Source: Alistipes communis (lineage in GTDB: Bacteria; Bacteroidota; Bacteroidia; Bacteroidales; Rikenellaceae). Taken from it: a stretch of DNA of 64,000 bases. Made by a program: the position numbers and the translations under genes. The stretch lies in the NCBI RefSeq assembly GCF_006542665.1, contig NZ_AP019735.1:496001-560000 (forward strand), written 5' to 3'. Below the pieces are notes generated by a model that was not told the DNA's origin, made no database searches, and saw only the letters and a list, made by a program, of their open reading frames with translations. The stretch's first letter is position 1, and the number at the start of each line of letters is the position of its first letter. Shown piece after piece: positions 35,592 through 44,801 of this stretch.

Positions 35592-38500
35592 TTAAAATGT
35601 AATCTGCGCGGAAAACAACACCGATTTAGTGATCGGATAGGCCGAAACGCCTCCCTCGGGGTCCCATCCTTTCGGAAAATCGCTGCACGTGAAAAAGTCG
35701 GTGAGCGTTACCGAAAAACGAAGGTTGCGAACCCAGACCTTATTCATCCACCGTTCCGGCAGAGAGTAGCCGAGCGTAAGGTTCTTCACCCGAAAATAGG
35801 AGCCGTCGAACATCCAGAAGTCGGAAATGGCATAATTGTTTCCCTCGCTCTGATACGAATAACGCGGGTAGCGGGCATGACGGTTTTCCTCGATCGTATT
35901 TTTCCTGCTCCACGAATTCGCGCCGGCGATCAGCGTCGGGACATTGTACCATTGGGCCCGCAGCGGTTGTACCATGCTCTCCGAGAGGTAGGAGTTGCGT
36001 TTGCCGACACCCTGGAAATCCATACTGAAATCCAGCCCCTTCCATGCGAGCGAGATGTTGCCTCCGTAATTGAAGTGCGGTAGCGAAGACCCCAATACGA
36101 CCCTGTCGTAGGCAGCGTTGATCACATTCGGGGAGTCGGCTCCGTCCGCTATATTCTTATAACGTATGTCTCCTACGGTTACCGCGCTGTTGGTTCGGGG
36201 CGAGTCGTTTACTTCCGCTTCGGTCTGGTAGATGCCGTCGCTCACATATCCGTACCACGACTGGTACTCGACGCCTTCCCTGATGATCTTTCCGCCCGAG
36301 ATGATCTCCTTGTTGCCGATATACCCCATTTTCGAAACGTCGTCCGACAAGTTGAAGGATACGGAATACGTCAGGTCTCCGATTCTGTCGCGCCATCCCA
36401 GCGTGATTTCCCAGCCGCGGGTATTCATCGTTCCGACGTTGTCGTAGGGATCGCTCAGACCGATGATCGGTGCGATAGGTACGGTCAGCAGCATATCGTC
36501 CGTACGTTTGTAGTAATAGTCGGCCGTCAGCGAGAGCCGATTTTTCAGAAATGTCAGGTCGACGCCCACGTCGTAGGTAGTGGTCGTTTCCCAGGTGAGG
36601 TCTCTGACGACCGCCGCTGTCTGGGAATAACCCGGGAGCGAGGTTACGGTATTGCCGATATAGCCGACCGAATATGCCGGAGTGAGCGTCGTCTGGTAGG
36701 GATAATAGCCGTTGATCCGTTCGTTGCCGAGTTCGCCGTAAGAGACACGGAGTTTGCCGAAATCGAACCAGTCTTTCGTTCCGGACATGAAGTTTTCCGA
36801 GGTAAAGACCCATCCGGCGGAAGCTGACAGGAACGTACCCCAGCGGGAATCCGGAGCAAAACGCGAAGAACCGTCCCTGCGGATATTGCCCTGAATGTAA
36901 TACTTATTGCGATAATTGTACATCACGCGCCCGAAATACGAACGACGGGCCAATTCGAAGACGTTCTCGCTTTTGGCCACTACGTCGGAAGTACCTCCGG
37001 CCGAGAGATAGGGGATCAGCGAATGCGGAAATTTACTTTTCGAGGCAAGCAGCCCCTCCTGTTCGTATTTGTAATTTTCGTAACCGATCATGGCGCTGAA
37101 ATTATGGTCTTCTCCGAACGTCTTTTGATAATTGGCATAAAACTGCGTCGTATGACTAAATGTATCGCTGCGCGTCTCTTTGAGTTCGGTCGTCGTCGCT
37201 TCGGTGATGTATTTCGTGCTTACGGTCGAGGAATCGCCGGCGCGGAAATAAGGCACCTGCTTCTGGAAGTCCTTTTCCTTCGTATACGAGAAGTTCGGGG
37301 CGAACACTCCCGTGACGGAGAAACCCTTGAAAGGTGTCAGGTCGAGCTGGAACTTTCCCGTCATCTTGTAACCGTGCACGTCGATCGTACCGCCGTCCAT
37401 CAGGGCTGCATATTTATTGCTGCCCTCTTTCCCTTCCGCATAGCGCCCGTCGCTCAATGTCGCAGCGTAAATGGCCGGAATATAGCGCATCTGGGCCGAC
37501 GGCGAAGTATGGGGGTTCACCTTGTCCGTTTTGCGCAGGGAAATGTCGGCCGACGCCTTCATCCATTTGAAAAGTTCGAAATCGTTGTTCAACCGCAGCG
37601 TATAACGCTTCCAGGAAAGATTTTTCGTAAAAAGACCGTCCACGTCGTCGTACCCGAAATTCAGCGACGTGCTCCGTTTGGCGCTTCCCGAACGGAAGGA
37701 AACGTTGTGCGACTGTCGCACGGCGTAATCTTTCAACAGCAACGAAAGCCAATCCGTATTCGGATATTTGTCGGGGTCCTCACGGTTGAGATTCCAATAG
37801 TTGTCCACTACGTCCTTCGTATAGGTCTGATACCATCCACCCCCCCCCGGGGAAATCGTTGTAGTTTAATTCGTTGACCGCTTTCATGTAGTCGACGGCA
37901 TTCATGTAGTCGGGCATCGACGTCGGAAAATCGAGTCCGAGCGTATAGTTGTAGGTAACGCTCGTTCCGCTATTCCCCCCGCGTTTGGTTGTTACCAGAA
38001 TGACGCCCGCCGCGGCCTGCGACCCGTAGATCGAAGCGGACGCAGCATCTTTCAATACCGTTATGTTGGCTACATCCGTCAGATTGAGATCGGAAAGATT
38101 GCCCGGAACCCCGTCGATCAAGACATAGGGATCCGAAGCGCCTTCGGTCATCGAAGTGATGCCGCGGATGCGAATGGTCGCCGATTGGCCGGGTGCAGAA
38201 TTGGTGCGTGTCACCGTCACGCCGGGCATCGCTCCCTGAAGCGCCATCGAAACGGTCTGCGTCTGTCTGTTGAGGATCGCTCCGCCGTCGATGCTGCTGA
38301 GCGATCCGGTCAGGTCTTTCTTCTGGACGGAGCCATAGCCGATAACCACTACCTCGTCGAGCAGGTTATTGTCCTCCTCGAGCACTACCGAAATCGCGGC
38401 GTTGCTCTCCGTGAGCGGAATTCTCTTCGTTTTGTATCCGATGCAGCTGACCGAAAGCGCGGAACCTTGGGACGGTTTCTGCTTCAAGTCGAGTGTGAAA

Positions 38501-38730
38501 GTACCCGTCACGTCCGATGTCGTGCCGAACTGGGTTCCTTCGAGAACGATCGTTGCACCTACTACGGGGGCATCGGTCGTCGTCCGGACTGCACCTTGAA
38601 TCGTGTAAGCAGGCGAGGATTGGGCCGCAGCGAGGAACGGTATCAAACCGACCGTTGCTAAAAGCATATTTATTGGTATTGCTACCAGTAAATTACTTTT
38701 TTCGCGAATGTAACATACGATTTTTTTCAT
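35592..38730 (-). pseudogene. SusC/RagA-family TonB-linked receptor, out of frame at a G9 run (candidate phase-OFF allele)
   Basis: The start is placed at 38730 (MKKIVCYIREKSNLLVAIPINMLLA). The first frame covers the signal peptide, a carboxypeptidase-regulatory-like repeat (IQGAVRTTTDAPVVGATIVLEG) and the plug (VVVIGYGSVQKKDLTGSLSS, PYVLIDGVPGNLSDLNL, VLKDAASASIYGSQAAAGVILVTTK), and runs into a stop at 37780. The barrel continues in another frame to 35592. The frames meet exactly at nine Gs on the coding strand (37848-37840). With eight Gs the reading NDFPGGGGWYQTYTKDVVDNYW is restored and a receptor of about 1045 residues results. Unlike the first SusC it has no STN domain, fitting control by the GntR regulator instead of FecR/sigma. 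Nothing else in the gene is damaged. Confidence 0.88.
37840..37848 (-). repeat. G9 homopolymer at the susC frameshift
   Basis: Nine Cs on the plus strand (Gs in the coding strand), directly after CCCC on the coding strand. Eight would put the gene in frame; nine puts it out of frame. Confidence 0.93.
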
Positions 38731-38747
38731 GTTGTTAAAATTAATAG

Positions 38748-38842
38748 TATATTTGCGGTACCACACAACACCAAACCTTGCTTGAATAATATAAGTGTTG
38801 TTAGGTGTGGTACAAATATAGCTTAATTTTGCGAACTGACAA
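38748..38842. promoter_or_regulatory. Divergent promoters with facing GntR operators (susC and BACON lipoprotein)
   Basis: Minus strand, towards susC: TTG at 38842-38840, 19-nt spacer, TATATTTG at 38820-38813, then TACCACACCTAACAACAC. Plus strand, towards the lipoprotein: TATATTTG at 38748-38755, then 3 nt, then TACCACACAACACCAAAC (38759-38776); its -33 element is weak. The two elements face each other as an inverted repeat around an AT-rich centre. Both match the sites at 22.97 and 24.24 kb. Confidence 0.78.
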
Positions 38843-38944
38843 AAAAGAAGGAAATTTTAACGACTTTTTTAACGTGTTTTTTTGTCTGAAACGACTGTTT
38901 TCAGACCTGATTCCGGTTTTAAAACCAACTTAAAATGCAGAACC

Positions 38945-40551
38945 ATGAAAAAGAGCCTTTTTAATTTTGCAGCGACGATGCTCATGTCCGCAGGAGCCGT
39001 CGTATTCAATGCCTGCTCCGACGACAATACGGACAGCGACGGAGGAGTCGGAACCTTGGAAGTTACGCCGGCTTCTCTCGAAACGATCGCCGACTACGGC
39101 GGTAGTTTCTCGTTCGATGTTCGGAGCAACTCCTATTGGCATGTCTCCGTGGAGGATGCCGACGAACTGCCGTTGGATTGGGCGTCTGCCGATATCGTTT
39201 CCGGCATGGGAAATGCGTCGGTCAATCTTTCGGTAGAAACCAACGACGGGCAGGCGGTTCGGACGGGACGCATCGTTTTCGAACTCGATGATATGAGCAG
39301 CCGTACGGAAATCCCTTTTTCGCAGCAGGGAAATGACGCGGGCGGAACGGAAACGGTCTATGCCATCACGCCGATTTCCGATTTCTTCCTGTGCGATCCG
39401 CAATCTGCCGACGGTGGAGAATATCGAGTTTACACTTGTACGTTTGACGCCGACACGGAAACCGTCACGTTCTCTCAGACCGGCAATACCGTTTGGCGCA
39501 TAGGAGGAACGGACGACAAGACTTCGCGTGTATTCGGCAAATCGCAAATTTATAACGGCCGTTTTGCCACGACCGGCTGGGGCGGTGAAGATTGGGAGAA
39601 ATCCGCATTGATCGTCAAGATGAAAGCCACGTCCGATCTGAAAGGACGATTGCGTTTCGGATTCGGATTCGTTTCCGCAGATGCCGTTCCGAAAAACTGG
39701 GAATGCACTTGGAGTGCGGACGGAAAGAGCTGGAACAAGGGCATGGAGGTAGCGGCGACGCCGTATACGGATTTTTCCCCGACGTTTGAACTCAAAAGTA
39801 CGTCGCCCTATAAAATGGCGCGTTTCAGCATTTCCGAAGGACAAACGATAAAAAAAGCAATTTCCTATATATAAAAATCGCGCCGACGGACAATACGCCT
39901 ATCAAAGGATCGGAAGTACTGTCGACCGGTACCGTCACGCTGAATCACGGGTTCTATCTGACGACGCACGAAAAGAAGGCTTACAATACCCGTCCCATGC
40001 CCGACGACGACAATATCGTTCTGGCGCACGGTTTCGACGAAGCGTTCAATGGCCATGATTACTTCATTCCCGCACGTTATTTCCTTTCGAATTATAACAA
40101 CCTTTACAATGAGGTTATGCCGGACGGCTGGTCGGCGAGCGATACCGGCGTTCGCGAATGTCCCGGCTACGTCATGTTCGGAGCCAATCAGGACAAAGGA
40201 AGCGGGTGGCTTATGACTCCCCCGCTCGCGAAACTCGGCGATACGCCTTCCGAAATCACCGTTACGTTCGATCTGGCTTTCTATGCGTCGGCGGCTTATA
40301 AGAATGAGACCAAGTCGATGTCGGTCTCCGTCGAGGGGCCGGGAACGGTCGGAGCACAGCCCGATTACAGCGATCTTCCGAGCATCAATGGGGCGACGAT
40401 CGCCGAAATGGAGGCTACGGATAAGGCCTATTTCAAATGGTACGAAGGTTATCAGGTGAAAATATCCGGAGCGACGAAAGATACGCGGATCAAATTCGCA
40501 ACCGCCAACGGCCGTCATTTCCTGGACAACATTGTCGTGACGAAAGACTGA
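38945..40551 (+). pseudogene. BACON-domain surface lipoprotein, frameshifted at an A7 run
   Basis: The start at 38945 gives a lipoprotein signal (MKKSLFNFAATMLMSAGAVVFNAC). The first frame holds a BACON-type domain (ETIADYGGSFSFDVRSNSYWHVSV, GRIVFELDDMSSRTEIPFSQQG) and a jelly-roll-like part, and stops at 39874. A second frame, to 40551, continues the same protein (LYIKIAPTDNTPIKGSEV, DDDNIVLAHGFDEAFNGHDYF, GRHFLDNIVVTKD). They join perfectly as QTIKKSNFLYIKIAP if the run of seven As at 39850-39856 had eight. The gene would then encode about 535 residues. It is divergent from susC and shares the operator region. The lesion is a homopolymer slip, so it may be a switch, an assembly error or early decay. 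Confidence 0.72.
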
Positions 40552-40619
40552 CGGAGTTGAGGAACGGGATTCCTGCGAATTCCGGAGATTTCGGTCGAAA
40601 ACGCAGATAAACAGAATCG

Positions 40620-40660
40620 GAGGGGTCGGGAACTTTTCGTTCCCGACCTCTGTTCTTTCG
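40620..40660 (+). terminator. Terminator after the BACON lipoprotein gene
   Basis: GTCGGGAAC (40625-40633), loop TTTTC, GTTCCCGAC (40639-40647), extended by G-C pairs and followed by TGTTCTTT. Confidence 0.8.
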
Positions 40661-41075
40661 CCTCTTTTACCGGTACACGCGAATGATTTTATCCCATCCA
40701 GGACGATCCGCTGCCATTCAGCCTTACGGAGGAAACAGTCCCTGTTACCCCAGCCGCGACCGCCGTCGGGATAGATCATGTATGGAAACTTTTACCCGAT
40801 TTCCTTCAACATATCGAAACGGTTCAGATTTACATAATGTACGGTCATGATCTCAGCCTCCCTTGAAAATATCCGGCGACATTCCCAAAAGCGAAGCGGA
40901 ACGGAATCGCACCTTCTTACGAATTCAGTTACATCTCTTTCAGGCGCAAGTTCAGTCTTCGCAGCAGAATCTCCCTTTCCGTTCTCCGGTGCCGAACGTC
41001 ATCGGGAAACAGAGGTCGAATGGATAAACGACTTTCTTATGAACGTCTGAATACTATCCGATCCTATCACAGAAA
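40661..41075. other. Gap without a supported gene
   Basis: This stretch of about 400 bp has no convincing reading frame. On the minus strand near 40679-40779 a short coding-like string (YPDGGRGWGNRDCFLRKAEW) appears, but it has no start and runs into the neighbouring lipoprotein's shadow frame. It may be a relic of a lost gene; I cannot name it. Confidence 0.4.
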
Positions 41076-41103
41076 ATCGCGGCAGTCAAATGACTGCCGC
41101 GAT
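41076..41103 (-). terminator. Terminator after the RRM protein gene
   Basis: ATCGCGGCAGTCA (41076-41088) pairs perfectly with TGACTGCCGCGAT (41091-41103). On the minus strand it runs into TTTTCT. Confidence 0.85.
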
Positions 41104-41177
41104 CGAACGATCGGGAACCGCCGCAACGGTTTCCGGCACACGGACGCCCGCCGATGCGGGCCACCCGCATCTCCCGA

Positions 41178-41504
41178 TTAATACCGTCTGCGGTTGTAAC
41201 CGCCGCCGTAGCCGCCATTACCGCCGCGATTGCCGCCGCCGTAACCGCCCGACGAACGCTCCGTCTTCGGACGGGCCACGTTCACCGTAAGCACCTTGCC
41301 TTCGAACTCGCTGCCGTTGATCCGGTCGATGGCTTTCTGCCCCTCGCCGTCATCGGGCATCTCGACGAACCCGAATCCGCGGGAACGCCCCGTCTCCCGA
41401 TCGGTAATCACATTTGCCGACGATACTTCGCCGAACTGTGCAAATAAATTCTGTAAGCTTTCGCTGCTTGTACCCCAGCTGAGGTTCGAAACATAAATGT
41501 TCAT
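41178..41504 (-). CDS. RRM-type RNA-binding protein with Gly/Arg tail
   Basis: This 108-residue protein is a single RNA recognition motif. RNP2 is MNIYVSNLSW and RNP1 is RSRGFGFVEM; a GYGGGNRGGNGG-type glycine/arginine tail follows. Such small RRM proteins are common in Bacteroidetes, where they take over roles that Hfq or CsrA have in other phyla, binding many mRNAs in the cytoplasm. It starts 23 bp after a cold-shock-domain gene on the same strand, so the two RNA-binding proteins are almost certainly co-transcribed. A terminator follows. Confidence 0.95.
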   Translation of the reverse strand: MNIYVSNLSWGTSSESLQNLFAQFGEVSSANVITDRETGRSRGFGFVEMPDDGEGQKAIDRINGSEFEGKVLTVNVARPKTERSSGGYGGGNRGGNGGYGGGYNRRRY

Positions 41505-41527
41505 CTGAATCTGTAAATTAAAAATTG

Positions 41528-41974
41528 TTATTTGTTGCTGATCGCTACGCGCACCGCGTTCATCCCGCGCGTGCCGCGTTCGAGTTCGAATGTCACCCGA
41601 TTGCCCTCGGCAATCGCTGCGGGAGCCTGCGTGATATGGAAAAAGTACTTTTCGCCGTTGTCCGAGTTCCGGATGAAGCCGTACCCCTTGGCTGCGTCGA
41701 AATACTCCACGCGGCCCTCGAAAGGGACGATCTCCTCCGGTTCCGACCTGCGGGGTACCGAGACCTCGATCTGCGATGCGTCGATCTCCTCGCGTTCCCC
41801 GACTTCGGGCGGTGTCGTGTGAAGAACACCGTTTTCATCCACATAAGCTAGCATCTCCTCGAAATTGCGGCTGCCGCTGCTCTGGCGTTCTTCCCTTTTC
41901 CGTTGTTTGTCCAGCCGCTTGGTCTGTTTGATCTTTTCTCTTTCTCTCTTTCCCGATGTAATCCGTTTTGCCAT
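41528..41974 (-). CDS. Cold-shock-domain protein with basic N-terminal extension
   Basis: This 148-residue protein has a lysine/arginine-rich N-terminus (MAKRITSGKREREKIKQTKR, a probable nucleic-acid-binding helix) and a C-terminal cold-shock domain (VEYFDAAKGYGFIRNSDNGEKYFFHITQ, RVTFELERGTRGMNAVRV). KGYGFI and YFFHI are the RNP1 and RNP2 motifs. It binds single-stranded RNA or DNA and probably acts as an RNA chaperone. A TATCTTTG -7 box on the minus strand (42181-42174) would give a leader of nearly 200 nt, a length typical of cold-shock mRNAs. It is followed by the RRM gene in the same operon. Confidence 0.9.
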   Translation of the reverse strand: MAKRITSGKREREKIKQTKRLDKQRKREERQSSGSRNFEEMLAYVDENGVLHTTPPEVGEREEIDASQIEVSVPRRSEPEEIVPFEGRVEYFDAAKGYGFIRNSDNGEKYFFHITQAPAAIAEGNRVTFELERGTRGMNAVRVAISNK

Positions 41975-42173
41975 TTATCAATTCATTTTTTCTGAGGGTT
42001 CCGACACCGTGCGCAATACGCCGCAACAGCGTACACTGCGCCCGCCGCAGGCATATTGCTCCAAACAAAGGAGCCGATAATGACGTCGATTTTGAGAATA
42101 GAAAGACCCGCGTATACGACCGGATCGAACTCTTACAAAGAAAGATTCAGAATAAAACTCGATTGTTTCCCGA

Positions 42174-42181
42174 CAAAGATA
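42174..42181 (-). promoter_or_regulatory. -7 box for the cold-shock/RRM operon, long 5' leader
   Basis: TATCTTTG on the minus strand lies about 200 bp before the cold-shock start codon (41974). The leader contains a short hairpin (GGCTCC against GGAGC near 42057-42075). I saw no clear -33 match. Confidence 0.5.
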
Positions 42182-42342
42182 GGTATTTTATTCCGTATTT
42201 CCTATTTTCTTGAAAATCTTATGACATCCGGCCTCTTTTTTCTTTCCGCGGCGACCGGAAAAGGAAGCCGCGGAGACGGCGATTCCGGAAAAAAGCGTAT
42301 TTTCGCTCCCGAAATCATACACCGCAAAAACATCCGACAACG

Positions 42343-42753
42343 ATGATACGCCAGATCGAATTCACCCTCCGCCCCCGCAGCAGGGGCTTCCACCCGATCA
42401 CCGACGAGATCGAAGCGAACCTTCCGCCGCTGCCCGCCGCGGGATTGCTGCACCTCTTCATCAAGCACACCTCGGCCGGTCTGACCCTCAACGAGAACGC
42501 CGATCCCGACGTGCGCACCGATCTGGAAGCGATCTTCGACCGCCTCGTCCGCGAACGCGAAGCCTACTACATCCACACCTGCGAGGGCGACGACGACATG
42601 CCCGCCCATGCGAAATCGACGCTCGTGGGGACGGCTCTCACGCTTCCCGTCAGCCGCGGGCGCATCAACCTGGGCACGTGGCAGGGGATCTACCTGTGCG
42701 AATTCCGCAATCGGGCCGCAGGCCGGCGCATCGTCGCCACGGTCGTCGGGTAA
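42343..42753 (+). CDS. YjbQ family protein
   Basis: This 136-residue protein matches the YjbQ/UPF0047 fold. Key strings are GFHPITDEIE, LHLFIKHTSAGLTLNENADPDVRTDLE, DDDMPAHAKSTLVGTALTLPV, LGTWQGIYLCEFRN. His and Asp residues in HTSAGLT and DMPAH form the metal-like centre. Family members have weak thiamine-phosphate synthase activity in vitro, but their main role is unclear. It is complete and stands alone, convergent with the oxidoreductase gene 33 bp away. Confidence 0.93.
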   Translation: MIRQIEFTLRPRSRGFHPITDEIEANLPPLPAAGLLHLFIKHTSAGLTLNENADPDVRTDLEAIFDRLVREREAYYIHTCEGDDDMPAHAKSTLVGTALTLPVSRGRINLGTWQGIYLCEFRNRAAGRRIVATVVG

Positions 42754-42785
42754 GCGTCCGCAGGAACCCGCGGCACCGACCGGCG

Positions 42786-43733
42786 TCACTCCATCGCCAC
42801 GACGACCTTTCCGCGAACCCCGCCGCCTTCCAGCCGTTCGTGAGCGCGGGCGATTTCGCCGAACGGGAAGACGCTGTCCACATGCACCCGCAGCCTGCCG
42901 CCGGCAAGCAGATCGGCGATACGGCGCATCCCCTCGCCGCTGGAATGCATCAGGATGTGCCTGTAATTCCCGACGCCGTACGCTACGGCCGCTTCATCGG
43001 CCTCCGCCTTCCGATCCGAAGGCAGCAGCACGATCATGCCGTCGGGACGAAGCACGTGCAGCGACCGGACGAAATTCTCGCCGCCGACCGTATCGAGCAC
43101 GAAATCGATCTCCTTCGCCCGCTCCTCGAACCGCTCCGTGTTAAAGTCGATCACCTCGTCGGCACCGAGATTCCGCACGAAACCGGCATCCCTGCCAGCC
43201 GCCGTCGAGATCACGTAACAGCCTAACGTCTTTGCGATCTGCACGGCATGATGCCCCACGCCGCCGGCTCCGCCGTGAATCAGCACGCGGGCCCCCGCCC
43301 CGATGCCTCCCGTCTCGACCAATGCCTGCCAGGCCGTCAGCGGCGACTGCGCAGCCGCCGCGGCCTCTTCGTGCGAAACGTTCAGCGGTTTGAGGGCGAG
43401 GTGTTCCGCCGGTACCGCAGCGAACTCGGCATAGGCGCAGCCCGGCCCGGGGAAATTGACCGTTCCGAAGACAGGATCGCCGATGCGGAACTCCTCGACG
43501 CCCTCCCCCGTTTTCGACACGACACCCGAAAGATCCCATCCGAGGATCATCGGCCTCTGCCGACGCAGGGAATCGGCGATCCCGCCGCCCCGACGCGTCT
43601 TGACGTCGATCGGATTCACACCGGCGGCTTTTATCGTGACGAGTACCTCGCCCCTCTTCGGAACGGGGGCGGGAACCGTCGCCACGGCGAAACGCTCCGT
43701 TCCGCCGAAACGTTCGAGAATCATCGCTTTCAT
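42786..43733 (-). CDS. Quinone oxidoreductase-like MDR alcohol dehydrogenase, zinc-free
   Basis: This 315-residue protein is a medium-chain dehydrogenase/reductase. The GroES-like N-terminal domain is MKAMILERFGGTERFAVATVP, AAGVNPIDVKTR, WDLSGVVSKTGEGV. The Rossmann domain has the NADPH motif VLIHGGAGGVGHHAVQIAKTLG. Catalytic-zinc cysteines are absent, which places it with zeta-crystallin-like quinone reductases. It probably reduces small quinones or enals with NADPH in the cytoplasm. Its ATG overlaps the TGA of the degenerate frame at 43730-44065. Confidence 0.93.
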   Translation of the reverse strand: MKAMILERFGGTERFAVATVPAPVPKRGEVLVTIKAAGVNPIDVKTRRGGGIADSLRRQRPMILGWDLSGVVSKTGEGVEEFRIGDPVFGTVNFPGPGCAYAEFAAVPAEHLALKPLNVSHEEAAAAAQSPLTAWQALVETGGIGAGARVLIHGGAGGVGHHAVQIAKTLGCYVISTAAGRDAGFVRNLGADEVIDFNTERFEERAKEIDFVLDTVGGENFVRSLHVLRPDGMIVLLPSDRKAEADEAAVAYGVGNYRHILMHSSGEGMRRIADLLAGGRLRVHVDSVFPFGEIARAHERLEGGGVRGKVVVAME

Positions 43734-44065
43734 AACGGTAACTTTATGCTATCCACGGGAAACGCCATCCGGCCCCTCCGCCTCGGGAATGCGGGAGTCG
43801 GTAAAACAGAGGCAGCCGTCGTAAACGGCAAAGGAGTCCGACCGGCAGTTCCCGCCTCGAAGGATTTTTCGTAGCCGGCACACAGAGCCCGCTCAGAGAA
43901 ACCGTCCCCGAAAATTTCCGTGACGGAACAGGAGACACCGTCGTGCCGACGCGGAAACCAGACGCACATCCTGCCTCTCTCGCAGATCGCAATTCCGGTG
44001 GGTTGCACTCCTCGGAACGAGGCTACGGGAAAAATGCCGACGCGGTCGGTCTCCGTCGTTTTCAT
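43730..44065 (-). pseudogene. Probable remnant of a royal-jelly/SMP-30-like beta-propeller gene
   Basis: A 111-codon frame starts MKTTETDRVGIFPVASFRG and continues VQPTGIAICERGRMCVWFPR and RHDGVSCSVTEIFGDG. This is close to the opening of major-royal-jelly/L-dopachrome-tautomerase-related propellers, which read 'GvqPTGvAvs.dGRifVnFPRw.dgvp.SVaEv'. After that point the composition degrades, while another frame carries better-looking sequence (SFAVYDGCLCFTDSRIPEAE), so I read it as a frameshifted and truncated gene. The remaining gap 44066-44281 before tpx shows nothing I recognise. Confidence 0.45.
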
Positions 44066-44281
44066 AGCGGTCAATCGTTTTTGTCCCGCTACGGCAAAGA
44101 TAGTGCCCCGCTGCGTGCTTCTCTCGGCAGGCATCGCCGTTCGGTCCCTATTTCGCCCGCCCGAACCGCCGCACGGCATCCGAACGCCGCACCGAGGCAT
44201 CGATTTTGCATATCGAATCGAAAAGCATACGAATTCGGCCCCGTCGACCGTTTATCCGATACGAATCAAAACAGAAAGACT

Positions 44282-44788
44282 ATGGCAACGACAAAATTCA
44301 AGGACATGCCGGTACATCTCTCCGGTGACTTCATCGCAACGGGCGCTGCGGCCCCCGACTTCGAGCTGGTCAAAACCGACCTCGGAACGCTCTCCCTGAG
44401 CAGCTTGAAGGGCAAGCGCGTCATTCTGAACATCTTCCCCAGTCTCGACACGGGGGTCTGCGCCATGTCGGTGCGCAAATTCAACCAGCTGGCAGCATCG
44501 CTGCCCGACACGGTGGTGTTGGCCATATCGAAGGATCTTCCTTTCGCCCACGCGCGTTTCTGCACCGTAGAGGGGATCGAAAACCTCGTTCCGCTCTCGG
44601 ATTTCCGCCATTCGGATTTCGATGAAAACTACGGCGTGCTGATGGCCGACGGCCCGCTGCAAGGATTGCTCGCCCGCTCGGTCGTGGTCATCGACCGGGA
44701 AGGCAAGGTCGTCTATACGGAACTCGTTCCCGAAATCACGCAGGAACCCGACTACGACCGCGCCGTCGAAGCGGCAAAGAGGGCCTGA
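44282..44788 (+). CDS. tpx: Thiol peroxidase (Tpx, atypical 2-Cys peroxiredoxin)
   Basis: The start at 44282 gives the standard 168-residue Tpx; the open frame further upstream is not protein-like. The peroxidatic cysteine is Cys60 in PSLDTGVCAMSV and the resolving cysteine Cys94 in HARFCTVEG, the Tpx spacing. The enzyme reduces hydrogen peroxide and alkyl peroxides with thioredoxin. It lies next to rubredoxin and superoxide dismutase genes, so this small region is an oxidative-stress cluster. A long hairpin terminator separates it from the convergent rubredoxin gene. Confidence 0.96.
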   Translation: MATTKFKDMPVHLSGDFIATGAAAPDFELVKTDLGTLSLSSLKGKRVILNIFPSLDTGVCAMSVRKFNQLAASLPDTVVLAISKDLPFAHARFCTVEGIENLVPLSDFRHSDFDENYGVLMADGPLQGLLARSVVVIDREGKVVYTELVPEITQEPDYDRAVEAAKRA

Positions 44789-44801
44789 GTCCGTCCGAAA
44801 A

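Noticed and set aside
39865..40779. Minus-strand 304-codon frame opposite the broken BACON gene
   Set aside because: Shadow frame; only a short piece near its start looks protein-like, and it cannot be assigned.
43943..44281. N-terminal extension of thiol peroxidase
   Set aside because: The extension is Arg/Pro/Ser-rich shadow sequence; the Tpx family starts at 44282.
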